The translations under genes were made by a program, and so were the position numbers. A DNA stretch of 64,000 nt, from positions 54,057 through 118,056 of the forward strand of contig NZ_KE695653.1 of assembly GCF_000454065.1 (NCBI RefSeq), read 5' to 3'. How positions within the stretch are numbered: position 1 is the stretch's first letter; each line of letters begins with the position of its first letter. The stretch is from Brevibacillus thermoruber 423. Its GTDB lineage: Bacteria > Bacillota > Bacilli > Brevibacillales > Brevibacillaceae. Positions 41,972-50,942 of this stretch are shown one piece after another. The notes under the pieces are model-generated. The model did not search any database and was not told where the DNA came from. It was given only the letters and a program-made list of their open reading frames with translations.

Positions 41972-43651
41972 CTACACCCGAAAACGCGAAATGAGTTTCT
42001 GCAGGTCTTCAGACATTTGAGAGAGAGCCAGGGCCGAAGACGAGATTTCTTCCATGGAGGCCAACTGTTCTTCCGCAGCGGCAGACACATTCTGCGTTCC
42101 TGCGGCTGTTTCATTTGCCACTTCCCGGATCAAGGTGATAGATTGCACGATTTCTTCCACAGACGCCGACATCTGCTGCGTGCTGGCGGATACCTCCTGA
42201 ATCTGAACGGCAACGTCATCCACGGAACGCTGAATGTGCGCGAATGACGTTCCCGCCTGGGTCACGACGTCCATTCCTTCGCTCACTTCGTCCTTTACCT
42301 GATCCATGGAAGCGACCGCTTTCTCCATCTGCCCGCGGATCATCGAAATGACGTCGTTGATTTGATTCGCAGACGCCGCCGACTGCTCCGCAAGTTTCCG
42401 CACTTCATCGGCAACGACTGCGAATCCCCGGCCGTGCTCACCCGCTCTTGCCGCTTCAATGGCTGCGTTCAGCGCCAACAGATTCGTTTGGGAGGCAATG
42501 TCGGTAATCACTTGCACAATGTGACCAATTTCCATGGAACGTTCGCCCAATTCCTTGATGACCGCTGCCAGGTCGTTCACCTTGTCGTGAATCGACCCCA
42601 TCTGATCGCTGGCGGTTTGGATCGCCCGATTTCCTTCCTCCGCCACCTGGGCTGCCTGTACGGAAGAGGCGGATACCTTCTGGGCGTTGGCCGCAATTTG
42701 TTGGATTCCCTGCGCCATCTCCTGAACAATCTGGGCACTTTGGCCTACGCTGGAGGCCTGCTGCTCGGAGCCTGAGGCGACTGCCTGCACGGTGGCAGCG
42801 ATTTGCTCCGTGGCTTTACTTGTTTGCTCAGCACTGGCTGTCAGCTCTTCAGCGGAGGCTGCCACCTGTTCAGCGTTGATGCGCACTTGCTGAATCAAGC
42901 CGCGCAAATTGTTTTTCATGACCGTAAAGGAATGAGCCAGTTCCCCGATCTCATCTCTGTTTGTTACATGAAGATCGTCCTCTGTCAGGTCGCCTGACGC
43001 AATTTTTTCGGCCGAGGACGCGAGCTGCACAACGGGTCGCGCAATCAGTCTGGAAACCACATAGCCAATGCAAATCGCCAGGATGACTGCCATCACGCTG
43101 ATCATCGACACGGTTGTCACCACTCCGTTTACCATCGCGGCGTTTTCCTGGGTGGCCTGGGTCATGAGCTGCTGCTGTCGTTCACTGATCTGGTCCGCGA
43201 TCGTTCGAATATCCCGTGAAATCGGAAACAAAGAGGTCGTGGCAAAGTCCAGGGCCTGCTCTTTCGCTGCCGAAACAATCAGATCTTTCGATTTTAGAAA
43301 CTGCTTGTTCAGTTGTTCGATCTTGCTCAGGGAAACCTTGGTTTCCTGCGTATCGGCCAGTCCCATGGAGGTGGAGACCAATGCCGACAACTGCTTGCTT
43401 GCATCCTCCACTTTTTCCATCGCTTCTGCATTTTGGGTCAACAAATAGTCTCGCAAACTGCTGTTCAATTGGGTCGCGTGCACTTGAATGTTCTTCGCGT
43501 TCAAGAGGATGATGGCTCTTCGGTTCATGAGATCAGAATACGAGCTGTCCACTTTCTTGAGAAAGTAAAAAGACAGGCCGCTCACCATTACCAAAAGAAG
43601 CGCGACTGATAAAAATCCGGCGGTTACTTTTCTGCCAATCGTCCATTTCAT
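41972..43651 (-). CDS. methyl-accepting chemotaxis protein
   Basis: A transmembrane chemoreceptor of 559 residues. TM1 is about 8-30 ([23 protein letters not shown]), the extracellular part is a four-helix bundle of about 145 residues, and TM2 is about 178-205 ([26 protein letters not shown]). A HAMP domain follows, then the long helical signalling hairpin with the highly conserved tip [25 protein letters not shown]. The start at 43651 (MKWTIGRKV) has GGAGGAG upstream; the longer frame to 43909 is not homologous. The ligand is unknown. Confidence 0.95.
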   Translation of the reverse strand: MKWTIGRKVTAGFLSVALLLVMVSGLSFYFLKKVDSSYSDLMNRRAIILLNAKNIQVHATQLNSSLRDYLLTQNAEAMEKVEDASKQLSALVSTSMGLADTQETKVSLSKIEQLNKQFLKSKDLIVSAAKEQALDFATTSLFPISRDIRTIADQISERQQQLMTQATQENAAMVNGVVTTVSMISVMAVILAICIGYVVSRLIARPVVQLASSAEKIASGDLTEDDLHVTNRDEIGELAHSFTVMKNNLRGLIQQVRINAEQVAASAEELTASAEQTSKATEQIAATVQAVASGSEQQASSVGQSAQIVQEMAQGIQQIAANAQKVSASSVQAAQVAEEGNRAIQTASDQMGSIHDKVNDLAAVIKELGERSMEIGHIVQVITDIASQTNLLALNAAIEAARAGEHGRGFAVVADEVRKLAEQSAASANQINDVISMIRGQMEKAVASMDQVKDEVSEGMDVVTQAGTSFAHIQRSVDDVAVQIQEVSASTQQMSASVEEIVQSITLIREVANETAAGTQNVSAAAEEQLASMEEISSSALALSQMSEDLQKLISRFRV

Positions 43652-43928
43652 GTCTGTACTCCTCCGATTGATAGGGACTTGCGTCTCAGACTGTTCGTTC
43701 ACGACCTTGTTCGATAGGAAAAAATGCCAAGGATTAGATAGTATCAAACTACCACGAGAACGCATGATGGTCAATGCCCTCCGGCATGCGAGCCGTTTCC
43801 TCCTCCATCCGGGTTCCCAGGCAAAGGGCTGTTTCTGCTGCACATTTTTGGTTCCCATGTACGAATGTATAAGAACGTTGGAAACGGTCTCCATAGCATG
43901 AAGTAGCACAAGGAAAGGAGGAAGGGTT

Positions 43929-44108
43929 ATGGATCACACTGCGTACCATCGAAGCAGATGGCGGCATCACTTGCGGATGGCGGAACACTTTCGGGCGTTA
44001 AAAATGACTCATCAGCACAATCGCATCCTGCATCACCGGTTCGCGGAACGAGAACATTTTCACCGTATGCGGGCACATCACCATCGGAAGATGATGCATC
44101 GGCGTTAA
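43929..44108 (+). CDS. His/Arg-rich 59-residue peptide of unknown function
   Basis: A small ORF behind an excellent ribosome site (AAGGAGG, seven bases to the ATG). The product begins [20 protein letters not shown] and ends [13 protein letters not shown]: about 14 His and 14 Arg in 59 residues, no Cys, no hydrophobic helix. His pairs spaced along a helix suggest metal binding, nucleic-acid binding or a spore-coat role, but this is only inference. It stands alone between the divergent chemoreceptor gene and a terminator (44171-44203). Confidence 0.65.
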   Translation: MDHTAYHRSRWRHHLRMAEHFRALKMTHQHNRILHHRFAEREHFHRMRAHHHRKMMHRR

Positions 44109-44170
44109 CCGTCACATGGCTCCCCCTGGGGGGGCTTTATCTTTGTCTCAATCAGTTCCCTCCATTTGTA

Positions 44171-44203
44171 AAGCGCGAGGGCAAGGAGCCCATCGCGCTT
44201 TTT
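44171..44203. terminator. terminator after the His-rich peptide gene
   Basis: AAGCGCGA-GGGC-aagga-GCCC-A-TCGCGCTT then TTT; the stem is good on both strands. Confidence 0.8.
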
Positions 44204-44478
44204 CAGACATCCCGGCTTCGTGTAGCGTGTAACGTCATTGACAACGACAGCATCGGCAAACCTTGCACGTGCACTTGCGACATCTGCAGCAGCCGCAGCG
44301 GCGTTTTCTCTTCATGGTGATCACCTCTATCCGCAATCTCTGATACAAGGTATTCAGCTTCTTCCGAAATCGTGTGGACAATCGTGCACAACGGGATGGG
44401 GCGTGTTTCCATGCGAGGAGAACGTCCAATTTGTTGGTCGATCCGTATCAGTCCAGTCGGGGGTGATTTTTTGGACAT
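44203..44478 (-). CDS. possible hypothetical protein overlapping the Cys-rich peptide
   Basis: A 91-codon frame whose first 60 residues (SKKSPPTGLIRIDQQIG, RPIPLCTIVHTISEEAEYLVSEIADRGDHHE) look protein-like. Its C-terminal part overlaps the Cys-rich peptide gene in another frame and looks random. No convincing ribosome site precedes ATG 44478. It may be a real gene whose end has shifted, or chance. Confidence 0.35.
   Translation of the reverse strand: MSKKSPPTGLIRIDQQIGRSPRMETRPIPLCTIVHTISEEAEYLVSEIADRGDHHEEKTPLRLLQMSQVHVQGLPMLSLSMTLHATRSRDV
44235..44315 (-). CDS. Cys/Arg-rich 26-residue peptide
   Basis: Begins MKRKRRCGCCRCRKCTCKVC: 10 Cys and 11 Arg/Lys in 26 residues. The ribosome site AGAGGTGATCACC is well placed before ATG 44315. 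The composition suggests a metal-binding or strongly cross-linked peptide, as in some spore-associated peptides, but no family is recognised. It overlaps a longer, weaker frame (44203-44478). Confidence 0.5.
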   Translation of the reverse strand: MKRKRRCGCCRCRKCTCKVCRCCRCQ

Positions 44479-44522
44479 ACAGTAATACAGGCCCCATGTT
44501 GCCAGCCGCAGGGAGGGAACAT

Positions 44523-44978
44523 ATGATAACGGTTCATTTGTTGTTCGTTTTGCTTACGACACTGTATTGCGTCTTCCATGCGTACCGACGTCGGAACAAG
44601 ATTCGCTGCATGACCGGAATGATGATGGCGATGACGTTGGCCATGGTATCCAGTCTTTCCATTGGGTTGCTGTTGGGGATTTGGCTTTATCCGGATATGA
44701 ACCTGCCGACTTTTATCGGCGCTGCCGTTGGAATCGCGGTAGGGTTTTTGACGGGCAAACCGGTAAGCCTGATGGCGGCCATGGACGGAATGCTCGCCGG
44801 ATTGATGGGGGGCATGATGGGAGCGATGTTTGGCAACATGCTCACGGTCCCCGCACCGATGATCTGGTTTGTGGACATCATCTTTGGTCTCATGGTCCTG
44901 CTGTTCTTTTTTCTGATACAGGAAGAAGAAGAGCATTTTGAACAGACGAAGAATGAGGATTCTTCCCATGAACAATAA
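44523..44978 (+). CDS. Met-rich four-helix membrane protein
   Basis: A 151-residue membrane protein with about four helices: HLLFVLLTTLYCVFHAY, MMMAMTLAMVSSLSIGLLLGIW, FIGAAVGIAVGFL, and MIWFVDIIFGLMVLLFFFLI. A Met/Gly-rich stretch (MAAMDGMLAGLMGGMMGAMFGNM) lies between helices 3 and 4. GGAGG precedes ATG 44523. The acidic C-terminus overlaps the start of the YtkA-like gene by 11 bases, so the two are translated together. Met-rich helices recall copper-handling membrane proteins, but no known family was assigned. Confidence 0.82.
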   Translation: MITVHLLFVLLTTLYCVFHAYRRRNKIRCMTGMMMAMTLAMVSSLSIGLLLGIWLYPDMNLPTFIGAAVGIAVGFLTGKPVSLMAAMDGMLAGLMGGMMGAMFGNMLTVPAPMIWFVDIIFGLMVLLFFFLIQEEEEHFEQTKNEDSSHEQ

Positions 44979-45438
44979 GGGATTGGCATGGATGTTTGTA
45001 TCGCTGCTGGTTGTCGTTTCACTGTCCGTGTTCTTCTTCCCGTGGAATCCAAACGGGTCCTCGCCCCATGACGGACAGCAATCGGACACACATGCACACC
45101 ATCACGGCGATCACAAGATGGAGGTGGCATTCGACACCCGGACGCTCGCGGACGGGGACGTCATCTTGACCGCTCACATTCCTGCAGCCGGAAGCAGCAC
45201 GAACGTGCGGTTCGAACTCTGGAAAAAAGGAGATGCCACACCCCAACAGGTAGAGGTGACAAACCGCGGCAGCGGTCGTTTTGAGGCGAGAACCACGCTG
45301 CATCCGGGTCATTGGGTGTGCGCGGTTCACGTGGAAGAACATTCTACTTCCTCCCATGTTCATCAGGAATTCGAATTTGTCGTGCCCGGATCACAGTTGT
45401 CCCGGTTGAAAACAAAAACGCCCTTCGTCGGTGACTGA
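44968..45438 (+). CDS. membrane-anchored YtkA-like domain protein
   Basis: A 156-residue protein with an N-terminal signal anchor (WMFVSLLVVVSLSVFFFPW), a His-rich linker (DTHAHHHGDHK) and an Ig-like beta-sandwich (VEFDTRTL-type; VILTAHIPAAGSSTNVRFELWKKGD ... GHWVCAVHVEEH). YtkA-like domains are found on extracytoplasmic proteins, often near copper or cytochrome oxidase genes. The His-rich linker could bind metal. It is coupled to the Met-rich membrane protein before it, so the pair probably works together outside the membrane. Confidence 0.8.
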   Translation: MNNKGLAWMFVSLLVVVSLSVFFFPWNPNGSSPHDGQQSDTHAHHHGDHKMEVAFDTRTLADGDVILTAHIPAAGSSTNVRFELWKKGDATPQQVEVTNRGSGRFEARTTLHPGHWVCAVHVEEHSTSSHVHQEFEFVVPGSQLSRLKTKTPFVGD

Positions 45439-45447
45439 CAAAGGGCG
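45411..45447 (-). terminator. terminator of the GT2 operon, overlapping the YtkA-like gene end
   Basis: Minus strand: CGCCCTTTGTCAGTCACCGACAAAGGGCG-type stem (CGCCCTTTGTC ... GACGAAGGGCG) then TTTTTG. It ends inside the last codons of the convergent gene. Confidence 0.8.
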
Positions 45448-45494
45448 AATGTACGAAGACACGATTTCCTTGTGACGACCGGCGAGGTCTGCCG

Positions 45495-46709
45495 CTAAAA
45501 CCGGACGGTCTTGTCCCACACCGGTTCCACGTTCATGCGCCGACGCTTGTACTCCAGGACAGCGGCGCGCACCAGCAGGAACATCCACAACTGCGAATAG
45601 GTAAAGTACATGACAAAGGAGACGGCCAGATTGACGGGACTTGCCATGCCGTCCGCCACTTCCGCGCTCAACAGTTGGATCACGTAGATCAGCCACGTCT
45701 CGAACCACAGCAGGAGCAGGGGGACCGTGTACGACGTGTGGACAATCCCCAGCACGCCCAACAGGAACCACACATCGGAAATGAACAGGACCGCCGCAAA
45801 CACGATGTAGATGGACAAAATGTGAGCCGCGTGCAAAACAACGTGCCGCTCGCGCCACGCCGGCTTTTCGAACATTTTTCCGATCAACTGCAGATTTCCC
45901 TGCATCCATCTCGTTCGCTGCCTCAGCCACACCGCGAATGTTTGGGGCTCCTGCTCCCATGAGCGCGACTGCGGCACAATCGGCAGCCTCCCTCCCAGGG
46001 CCGCGAGCGAGATCGACAGGTCGGCATCCTCAGCCAGGGCGGACGAATCCCAGCCGCCAGCGGCGACAAGCGCCTCGCGCTCCACCACCAGATTGGTTCC
46101 GGTCAGCGTTCCCAATCCGAACAAATGCCAGCGCCCACATTGCATCAGCAGTTGGAAGACGGCAAACTCCAGGGCGATCATTCGCGTCAGCCAGTTTTTC
46201 TCCGCGTTCAGGGTCTTCACGTAGCCGACGGCCCCTACCGCCCCCGGCGTCTGCACGGCCGCCTCGATCAGCAGGCGCAGGGCGTCCGGTTCCGGCTGGT
46301 TGTCGGCGTCATACACGGCGATGTAGTTCTCCCGCGCCAGCGTCAGACCGTAGCTCAGCACCCGCCCCTTTCCCTTCGGCGTTCCCGGGGGGACTTTGAC
46401 ATGCCGGATGTGGGAAAACATCGACGCGTAATAGTCGGCGATGTCCCCGGTGGCGTCGGAGGAATTGTCGTTCAGCACATACACCGTCAGCGGACCGTCA
46501 TACTTCAGTCTCGCCATGGCATCCAGCGTCTGGGCCAAGACCTTTTCCTCGTTGTAGGCCGCGATCAGGATGGCGACGCTGGGGTATTCGTCAAGCGAAG
46601 GGGACGGAGCCGCTTTCGATCGGAACGCGAGACCGGCGACACACAGCACCGAATAATAGAGAAGCAGCAGCCAAAACATGGCCGCAATGACGAGCAGGAC
46701 AACCGACAC
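45495..46709 (-). CDS. membrane glycosyltransferase family 2 (cellulose-synthase-like)
   Basis: A processive-type GT2 of 404 residues. An N-terminal helix (1-25) precedes the catalytic domain with VAILIAAYNEEKVL, VLNDNSSDAT, the DxD-type YDADNQPEPDA, the base motif ALAEDADLS and the QxxRW motif RQRTRWMQGN. Three more helices follow (ILSIYIVFAAVLFIS, SYTVPLLLLWFETWLI, VSFVMYFTYSQLW). This is the layout of BcsA/HAS/YdaM-type synthases, which build and export a polysaccharide. It follows the degenerate-GGDEF gene by three bases. The sugar is unknown. Confidence 0.9.
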   Translation of the reverse strand: MSVVLLVIAAMFWLLLLYYSVLCVAGLAFRSKAAPSPSLDEYPSVAILIAAYNEEKVLAQTLDAMARLKYDGPLTVYVLNDNSSDATGDIADYYASMFSHIRHVKVPPGTPKGKGRVLSYGLTLARENYIAVYDADNQPEPDALRLLIEAAVQTPGAVGAVGYVKTLNAEKNWLTRMIALEFAVFQLLMQCGRWHLFGLGTLTGTNLVVEREALVAAGGWDSSALAEDADLSISLAALGGRLPIVPQSRSWEQEPQTFAVWLRQRTRWMQGNLQLIGKMFEKPAWRERHVVLHAAHILSIYIVFAAVLFISDVWFLLGVLGIVHTSYTVPLLLLWFETWLIYVIQLLSAEVADGMASPVNLAVSFVMYFTYSQLWMFLLVRAAVLEYKRRRMNVEPVWDKTVRF

Positions 46710-46712
46710 GGG

Positions 46713-47549
46713 TCAGCCTCCTCTCCGCCGCACGGATACGGCGTCATCCGCACCGAATTCTTCCAGCAGGGCCTCCACCGCAGGCCAGCCCTGGAACACG
46801 GACAAGTCTTCGACGCACACCCACGACATGACCGCGTCTGCGCGAAGCCTTCGCTGCCGGTGAAGCAGCCAGTGAAACCGCCGCAGCGCCCGATGGGCCC
46901 CTTCCCGGTCGCAGCGCTGCAGCACGATTGCGATGGTCGAGGGCGAAATGCGTCCCACGATGTCAAACTGGTCGCGCACGGACGCCACCGCCGTCTCTCC
47001 GACCACCTGCAGCACAGCTTCCGGCGTGTAGCGCCGGCCTCCAAACCCGACAACGTATGAAGGAATGGACACAAAAATGATCACGCCCGGTTCGTTTCGC
47101 CGGCGCAGAGAGACCACGATCGCTTTCAAGCGGTCTTTGAATTCATTTGCACTCAGCACAGACACCGCCTCGTCCATTTTGCGGAGAGCGGCAATCTGCC
47201 GCTGCGCTTCCTCGTATTGACGCGCCCACCTGCGCAGCTCGGCCGCCTGCGCCCATGACGCAGCCGCAAGCCCCAACACCACAAGCTGAAGAACGATGGA
47301 CTGAAATTGCGTACCGACGTCCCACCCGAATTTCCATCCCTGTGCCACGGCTGAAAATGCGTGGAGCAGGATGACGGCGACCAGCAAGGTGAAGGAGCGG
47401 AGTGGGGACAAGAACAGGAAAAGCCCGTACAGCAGGGCAGCGGCGGCCAAAACAAGCCATGCGACGCCCACAGGCACCAACATGGCAAGCCAAACCGCCA
47501 GCATGAGTTGAATCAGCGTTAATACGGCAACACTGACACTTCGTTTCAT
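46713..47549 (-). CDS. membrane protein with degenerate GGDEF-like domain
   Basis: A 278-residue protein with four or five N-terminal helices (VAVLTLIQLMLAVWLAML ... LVAVILLHAF ... IVLQLVVLGLAAASW), a short coiled coil (about 105-130), and a C-terminal domain resembling a GGDEF fold without the GGDEF signature (LQVVGETAVASVRDQFDIVGRISPSTIAIVL). This is like YdaK of B. subtilis, a c-di-GMP receptor for the YdaMN polysaccharide synthase. Directly followed by the GT2 gene, so likely its regulator or partner. Binding of c-di-GMP is inferred, not seen. Confidence 0.75.
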   Translation of the reverse strand: MKRSVSVAVLTLIQLMLAVWLAMLVPVGVAWLVLAAAALLYGLFLFLSPLRSFTLLVAVILLHAFSAVAQGWKFGWDVGTQFQSIVLQLVVLGLAAASWAQAAELRRWARQYEEAQRQIAALRKMDEAVSVLSANEFKDRLKAIVVSLRRRNEPGVIIFVSIPSYVVGFGGRRYTPEAVLQVVGETAVASVRDQFDIVGRISPSTIAIVLQRCDREGAHRALRRFHWLLHRQRRLRADAVMSWVCVEDLSVFQGWPAVEALLEEFGADDAVSVRRRGG

Positions 47550-47689
47550 GATGTGATCTTCCCGATATTATGACTTCGAAACCATACTGTTCGTATTATG
47601 GCACCACGTCAATTATATGGGCTATCAACAATTTATGCCACCAAGATTCCGGATATGTTTCCGGTCAGGAACACCACAAAAAACATACA

Positions 47690-47726
47690 GGGACGCTTAA
47701 ACAGGCATGTCCCGTTAGGCGTTCCT
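47690..47726 (-). terminator. hairpin upstream of the degenerate-GGDEF gene
   Basis: Minus strand: GGAACGCCTAA ... TTTAAGCGTCCC then TGTATGTTTTTTG. Imperfect stem with a T-tract. Confidence 0.6.
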
Positions 47727-47768
47727 TTCTACCTCTTTGTCAACTAAATGATTGCGCATAAAATAAAA

Positions 47769-47813
47769 GTATTCACACATTTACCAACAGAGTTATGCAC
47801 AAAATGTGGATAA
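47769..47813. promoter_or_regulatory. second DnaA-box-like cluster
   Basis: TTATGCACA (47793-47801) and, three bases later in inverse orientation, TGTGGATAA (47805-47813, a perfect TTATCCACA box on the minus strand); GTATTCACA (47769-47777) lies upstream. Confidence 0.55.
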
Positions 47814-47895
47814 GTGATCAGGAACACGAGGATGTTGCGATGACGAAAAAGAAAAAGCCACTGGTTCCCCGAGTGACTGCTGTCTCGTCCGATTC

Positions 47896-48216
47896 CTATT
47901 CCCGAACAAATGCCAGCAACCGTTTTTCGGCCAATGCGGCATCCCCTCTGATTTCAAAAAGCAGCTTCAGATGGCTTGCATGCGAGATGGCCAGTCTTGC
48001 CGCGTGATACAGCTCGGGCTTCTTCTGTGAAACGAAAATCATCACTTCCGACACCGGCGAAACGACCACCTTTATTCGCAGCAGTTCGTTCAGAATGGAA
48101 ATGAACTGTTTCACGGTCAATCTATCGGCTGAATTTTTCATCGCCAGGACTTCCTCGATCAAATCCTTGGCGCGTTCCTTCTGCAGCGTTTTGGGATTGG
48201 GTATGTGCAGTTCCAT
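47896..48216 (-). CDS. hypothetical helical protein
   Basis: A 106-residue cytoplasmic protein, mainly helical and basic (MELHIPNPKTLQKERAKDLIEEVL ... LTVKQFISILNELLRIKVVVSPVSEV ... RLAISHASHLKLLFEIRGD). ATG 48216 has AGAGAGGTGAGATC before it. No signal peptide, membrane helix or known motif. It lies upstream of the broken aldehyde dehydrogenase's 3' end in the opposite position, separated from it by ~100 bases. Function unknown. Confidence 0.65.
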   Translation of the reverse strand: MELHIPNPKTLQKERAKDLIEEVLAMKNSADRLTVKQFISILNELLRIKVVVSPVSEVMIFVSQKKPELYHAARLAISHASHLKLLFEIRGDAALAEKRLLAFVRE

Positions 48217-48318
48217 GATCTCACCTCTCTCCTGCACATACCCTTATCTCCCGGAGGATAAACCTGACGAGTGTCCGTTCACCTGCAGGCGGCTCTCCTC
48301 TTCACGCCCGGAAGCGAA

Positions 48319-49760
48319 CTAGAAGGGATAGGTCCGGTCCTGGATTTGGACGGAAACCCATTTGACCGTGGTGAATTCGTCAAGCGCCCACTCGCCTCCG
48401 TACCTGCCCAACCCGGAAGATTTTTCGCCACCGAAGGCAATAATGGGTTCATCGTTGACGCTTTGGTCATTGACGTGAATCATGCCTGTCTCAATACGTT
48501 TGGCCACTTCAACGGCATGTTCAAGACGTCCCCCGTATACCGCGCCGCTTAACCCATAAGGGCTGTCGTTGGCAATGCGGATCGCATCTTCTTCATCTTT
48601 CGCGGCGATCACGGACGCCACCGGCCCGAAAATTTCCTCCTGGGCGATCGTCATCTCGTTGGTAACGTCCCGAAGAACGAACGGGCTCATGACGTTTCCG
48701 TTGACGCTCCCTTCCAGCGCCACCTTGGCTCCCTCGCTCTTGCTCTTTTCGATCAGGGCGAGGATTCGGCTCACCTGTTTCGCGTTGATCAGCGGACCGA
48801 TAATCGTCTCAGGATTTGACTGATCGCCGCACGGGATCGCTTTCGCTTTTGGAACGGCTCGTATATCGTTTGATCAACAATCACCCGATTGATGGCCATG
48901 CAAATCTGTCCCGCATGCATAAACTTGCCAAATGCCGCCGCTCCCGCCGCCTTTTCCACATCGGCATCCGCCAGGACAATCATGGCGTTGTTGCCGCCCA
49001 GTTCAAGCGCGACCCGTTTTAAATTCCGTCCGCACAGCTCTCCGATATGTCTTCCCACCTGCGTAGAACCGGTAAATGAGATAATGCGCGGAATCGGATG
49101 TTCCACAAACGCATCCCCGATTTCACCGGTGTTGAAGACCACGACGTTTAACAGTCCCTTGGGAATGCCCGCATCTTCAAACAGTTTGCCGATATAGAGA
49201 CCGCCGGCAATCATCGTTTGGGAATCCGGTTTGAGCACCACGCCGTTCCCTGTCGCCAAGGCAGGGGCGACGGAACGCATGGACAGGTAAAACGGAAAGT
49301 TGAACGGGCTGATCACCCCTACGACACCCGCCGGGTTTCGATAGATTCGATTCTCTTTTCCCGGAATCAGGGACGGCAGGATATGTCCTCTCATCCGTAT
49401 GGGGAATGTGGCTGCCTCTTTGATGATGGCCATGGCAAAATCAATTTCCACATTGGCTTTCACCACGGAGCTTCCTGTTTCCGTCGTGATGATGTCAATC
49501 AATTCCTGACGCCGTTGGGAGAGCAGTTCCGCCGCTCTTTCCATGATGCGGGACCGCTCGTAAGGGTTTACCTGTGCCCACTCTTTTTGGACCCGTTTGG
49601 CTGACTCGTAGGCGTCGTTGATGTCGTCGAGGTTTGCCAAGCGAATGTGTACCAGCGTTTTGTCATTGTAAGGGTTTTTGTCTTCGTAGGAATCTTTGCT
49701 TCTGCCTTCCCGCCATTCTCCTGCGATAAACTGTTTGTTCCAGACGCTGAAAGTTGCCAT
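48319..49760 (-). pseudogene. aldehyde dehydrogenase, broken by a small internal deletion
   Basis: NAD-dependent aldehyde dehydrogenase family. From ATG 49760 the first frame covers the N-terminal two thirds: VVGVISPFNFPFYLSM, SFTGSTQVGRHI, catalytic Glu in ALELGGNNAMIVL and the Cys region FGKFMHAGQICMAINRVIV. It breaks after TIYEPF (about 48852). The other frame continues with KAKAIPCGDQSNPETIIGPLINAKQVSRI ... EEIFGPVASVIAAK ... GEKSSGLGRYGG to the stop at 48319. The expected few residues between YEPF and KAKAIP are missing, so a deletion of a number of bases not divisible by three has split the gene. The catalytic Cys is present, but no full enzyme can be made. Confidence 0.88.
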
Positions 49761-49906
49761 CCTCGATCCTCCTGTACCACTGGTAATGTTAGTATTTGGC
49801 AGGCGGGTACAGAAGTATTCCGGACGTTCGCAGCATCACGCAAAAATCTTGACTGACCCCGACATTGGTTTTTCACCTAAGCTGATCTGTCCTTCAACCC
49901 TCGTAT

Positions 49907-50086
49907 CTAGTATTTGGATAACAGGAAAAGGATGATCCCAACGACGATGATCACCACTGTTGGCCAACAGCCCAGTTTGCTGAGAGAGTGTAAGTCTCCC
50001 ATCTGCGTTCGATCAATGGAGTCCTTGAGATTTGTGAACGGATGTTTCCGGTATTCGTCTTTTTCCTGCTGATCGCGGTCTACCAT
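49907..50086 (-). CDS. DUF6366-like small membrane protein
   Basis: A 59-residue protein: charged N-terminus (VDRDQQEKDEYRKHPFTNLKDSIDRTQMGDLHSL) and one C-terminal helix (WPTVVIIVVGIILFLLSKY). The pattern NL.DS..R...GDL.SL and the C-terminal anchor resemble the DUF6366 family of small proteins. ATG 50086 has GGAGGAG six bases upstream. Function unknown. It lies just before the first Arg-rich peptide locus, in the opposite direction. Confidence 0.65.
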   Translation of the reverse strand: MVDRDQQEKDEYRKHPFTNLKDSIDRTQMGDLHSLSKLGCWPTVVIIVVGIILFLLSKY

Positions 50087-50307
50087 TTTCATCTCCTCCG
50101 CACAGCGAATCGGGGTGGCCCCGGCACCCAGTTCAAGCCGTTCAGTTCCTTGTTCCGCTGCCAACACCCCCCAACAGCATGGTCGCCTTCTATTTCCTTC
50201 TTGTGTCCCGATCCATACGCAAATAGGTAGTTGGCAGTGATGGTTCGTCCAAGCATCTTTCGCTGTCGTTCATAAAATAAACTAGCAAACCATGAGGAGG
50301 TGGAATC

Positions 50308-50394
50308 ATGTCCAAAAAACGCCGCACTATCGTCATTACGTTACGGGAAGGTCAGCGCGTCTTAGTCCGCTGCCGTCGCCGTCGTAAACACTAA
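50308..50394 (+). CDS. Arg-rich 28-residue micropeptide, copy A
   Basis: The peptide begins MSKKRRTIVITLREGQRVLV and ends RCRRRRKH: 13 basic residues, one Cys, with a short beta-like core (TIVITLREGQ). The ribosome site is a strong AGGAGGTGGAATC before the ATG. A paralog at 52907 differs at three residues only, while most of the ~13 base changes are silent, which supports real translation. A hairpin terminator follows 16 bases after the stop. Nucleic-acid binding is suggested by charge only. Confidence 0.75.
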   Translation: MSKKRRTIVITLREGQRVLVRCRRRRKH

Positions 50395-50409
50395 CCGATC
50401 ACGGCAACC

Positions 50410-50472
50410 AAAAAGCGAAATTTGTACCGGAAGTATTTCTATTCAGCTACCTGGTACGTTTTTCGCTTTTTT
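50410..50472 (+). terminator. terminator of peptide gene A
   Basis: AAAAAGCGAAA-TTTGTACC ... GGTACG-TTTTTCGCTTTTTT, a long stem with a T-rich end. Confidence 0.8.
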
Positions 50473-50584
50473 GGTGCTGTCCGGCAGAAGAAAAAATCGG
50501 CGTTCCGATCACACACATGTTGTACATGCATGAGGAACACGTTTCACGACATGAACGTTTGCATTCCGGGAAAAGGAATGGTCA

Positions 50585-50719
50585 TCAGAACGGATCATAT
50601 ACCGTAAGGAAAAACGAACCCATAACAAAAAAGATGACAGCGGCCAGCAACCCGATCCCCATATGCATCAGGAAGGTCTGCCACCTCGTCCCGGGCTCGG
50701 CCTCTTTGTGTATTGCCAC
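50585..50719 (-). CDS. single-helix 44-residue membrane protein
   Basis: GTG 50719 starts MAIHKEAEPGTRWQTFLMHM, followed by GIGLLAAVIFFVMGSFFLTVYDPF and a stop. It has a charged N-terminus, one hydrophobic helix and a short polar end. No strong ribosome site is seen (GGTATGTAT upstream). Such small anchors are common in Bacillales. It lies in a 600-base gap between peptide A and the Rrf2 gene, on the opposite strand. Function unknown. Confidence 0.55.
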   Translation of the reverse strand: MAIHKEAEPGTRWQTFLMHMGIGLLAAVIFFVMGSFFLTVYDPF

Positions 50720-50942
50720 ACATACATACCAACAGGGTTAGGGATAATTTACCAGATCATACTATAGGTTGCTAGTCCATGTTTCATGCAATCCGCGTTA
50801 TCTGATCCCATCGCCTATTCGATGCTTCCGTCCACGCAGAAGCCCCTTTTAGATGAACATCCTCTCTTTGCGGCCTTGGAACCTTACCGCCTCGTCAAGC
50901 AATTGTACGTATACGGATAAGTGAGCCCTTCTGGTACGGATC

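Larger units (their letters stand above)
47550..47895. other. intergenic region with terminator and DnaA-box pair
   Basis: 346 bases without a gene. They contain the promoter region of the degenerate-GGDEF gene, a hairpin at 47690-47726 and, at 47769-47813, DnaA-box-like 9-mers. Confidence 0.6.
50171..50475. repeat. duplicated segment, copy A (Arg-rich peptide locus)
   Basis: Homologous to 52762-53051. Both start with CCAACAGCATGGTC, then share GTGTCCCGATC.ATACGCAAATAGG, the leader up to AGGAGGTGGAAT, the 28-codon gene and the terminator ending CGCTTTTTTGGT. In the leader about 13 of 107 positions differ. Confidence 0.88.
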
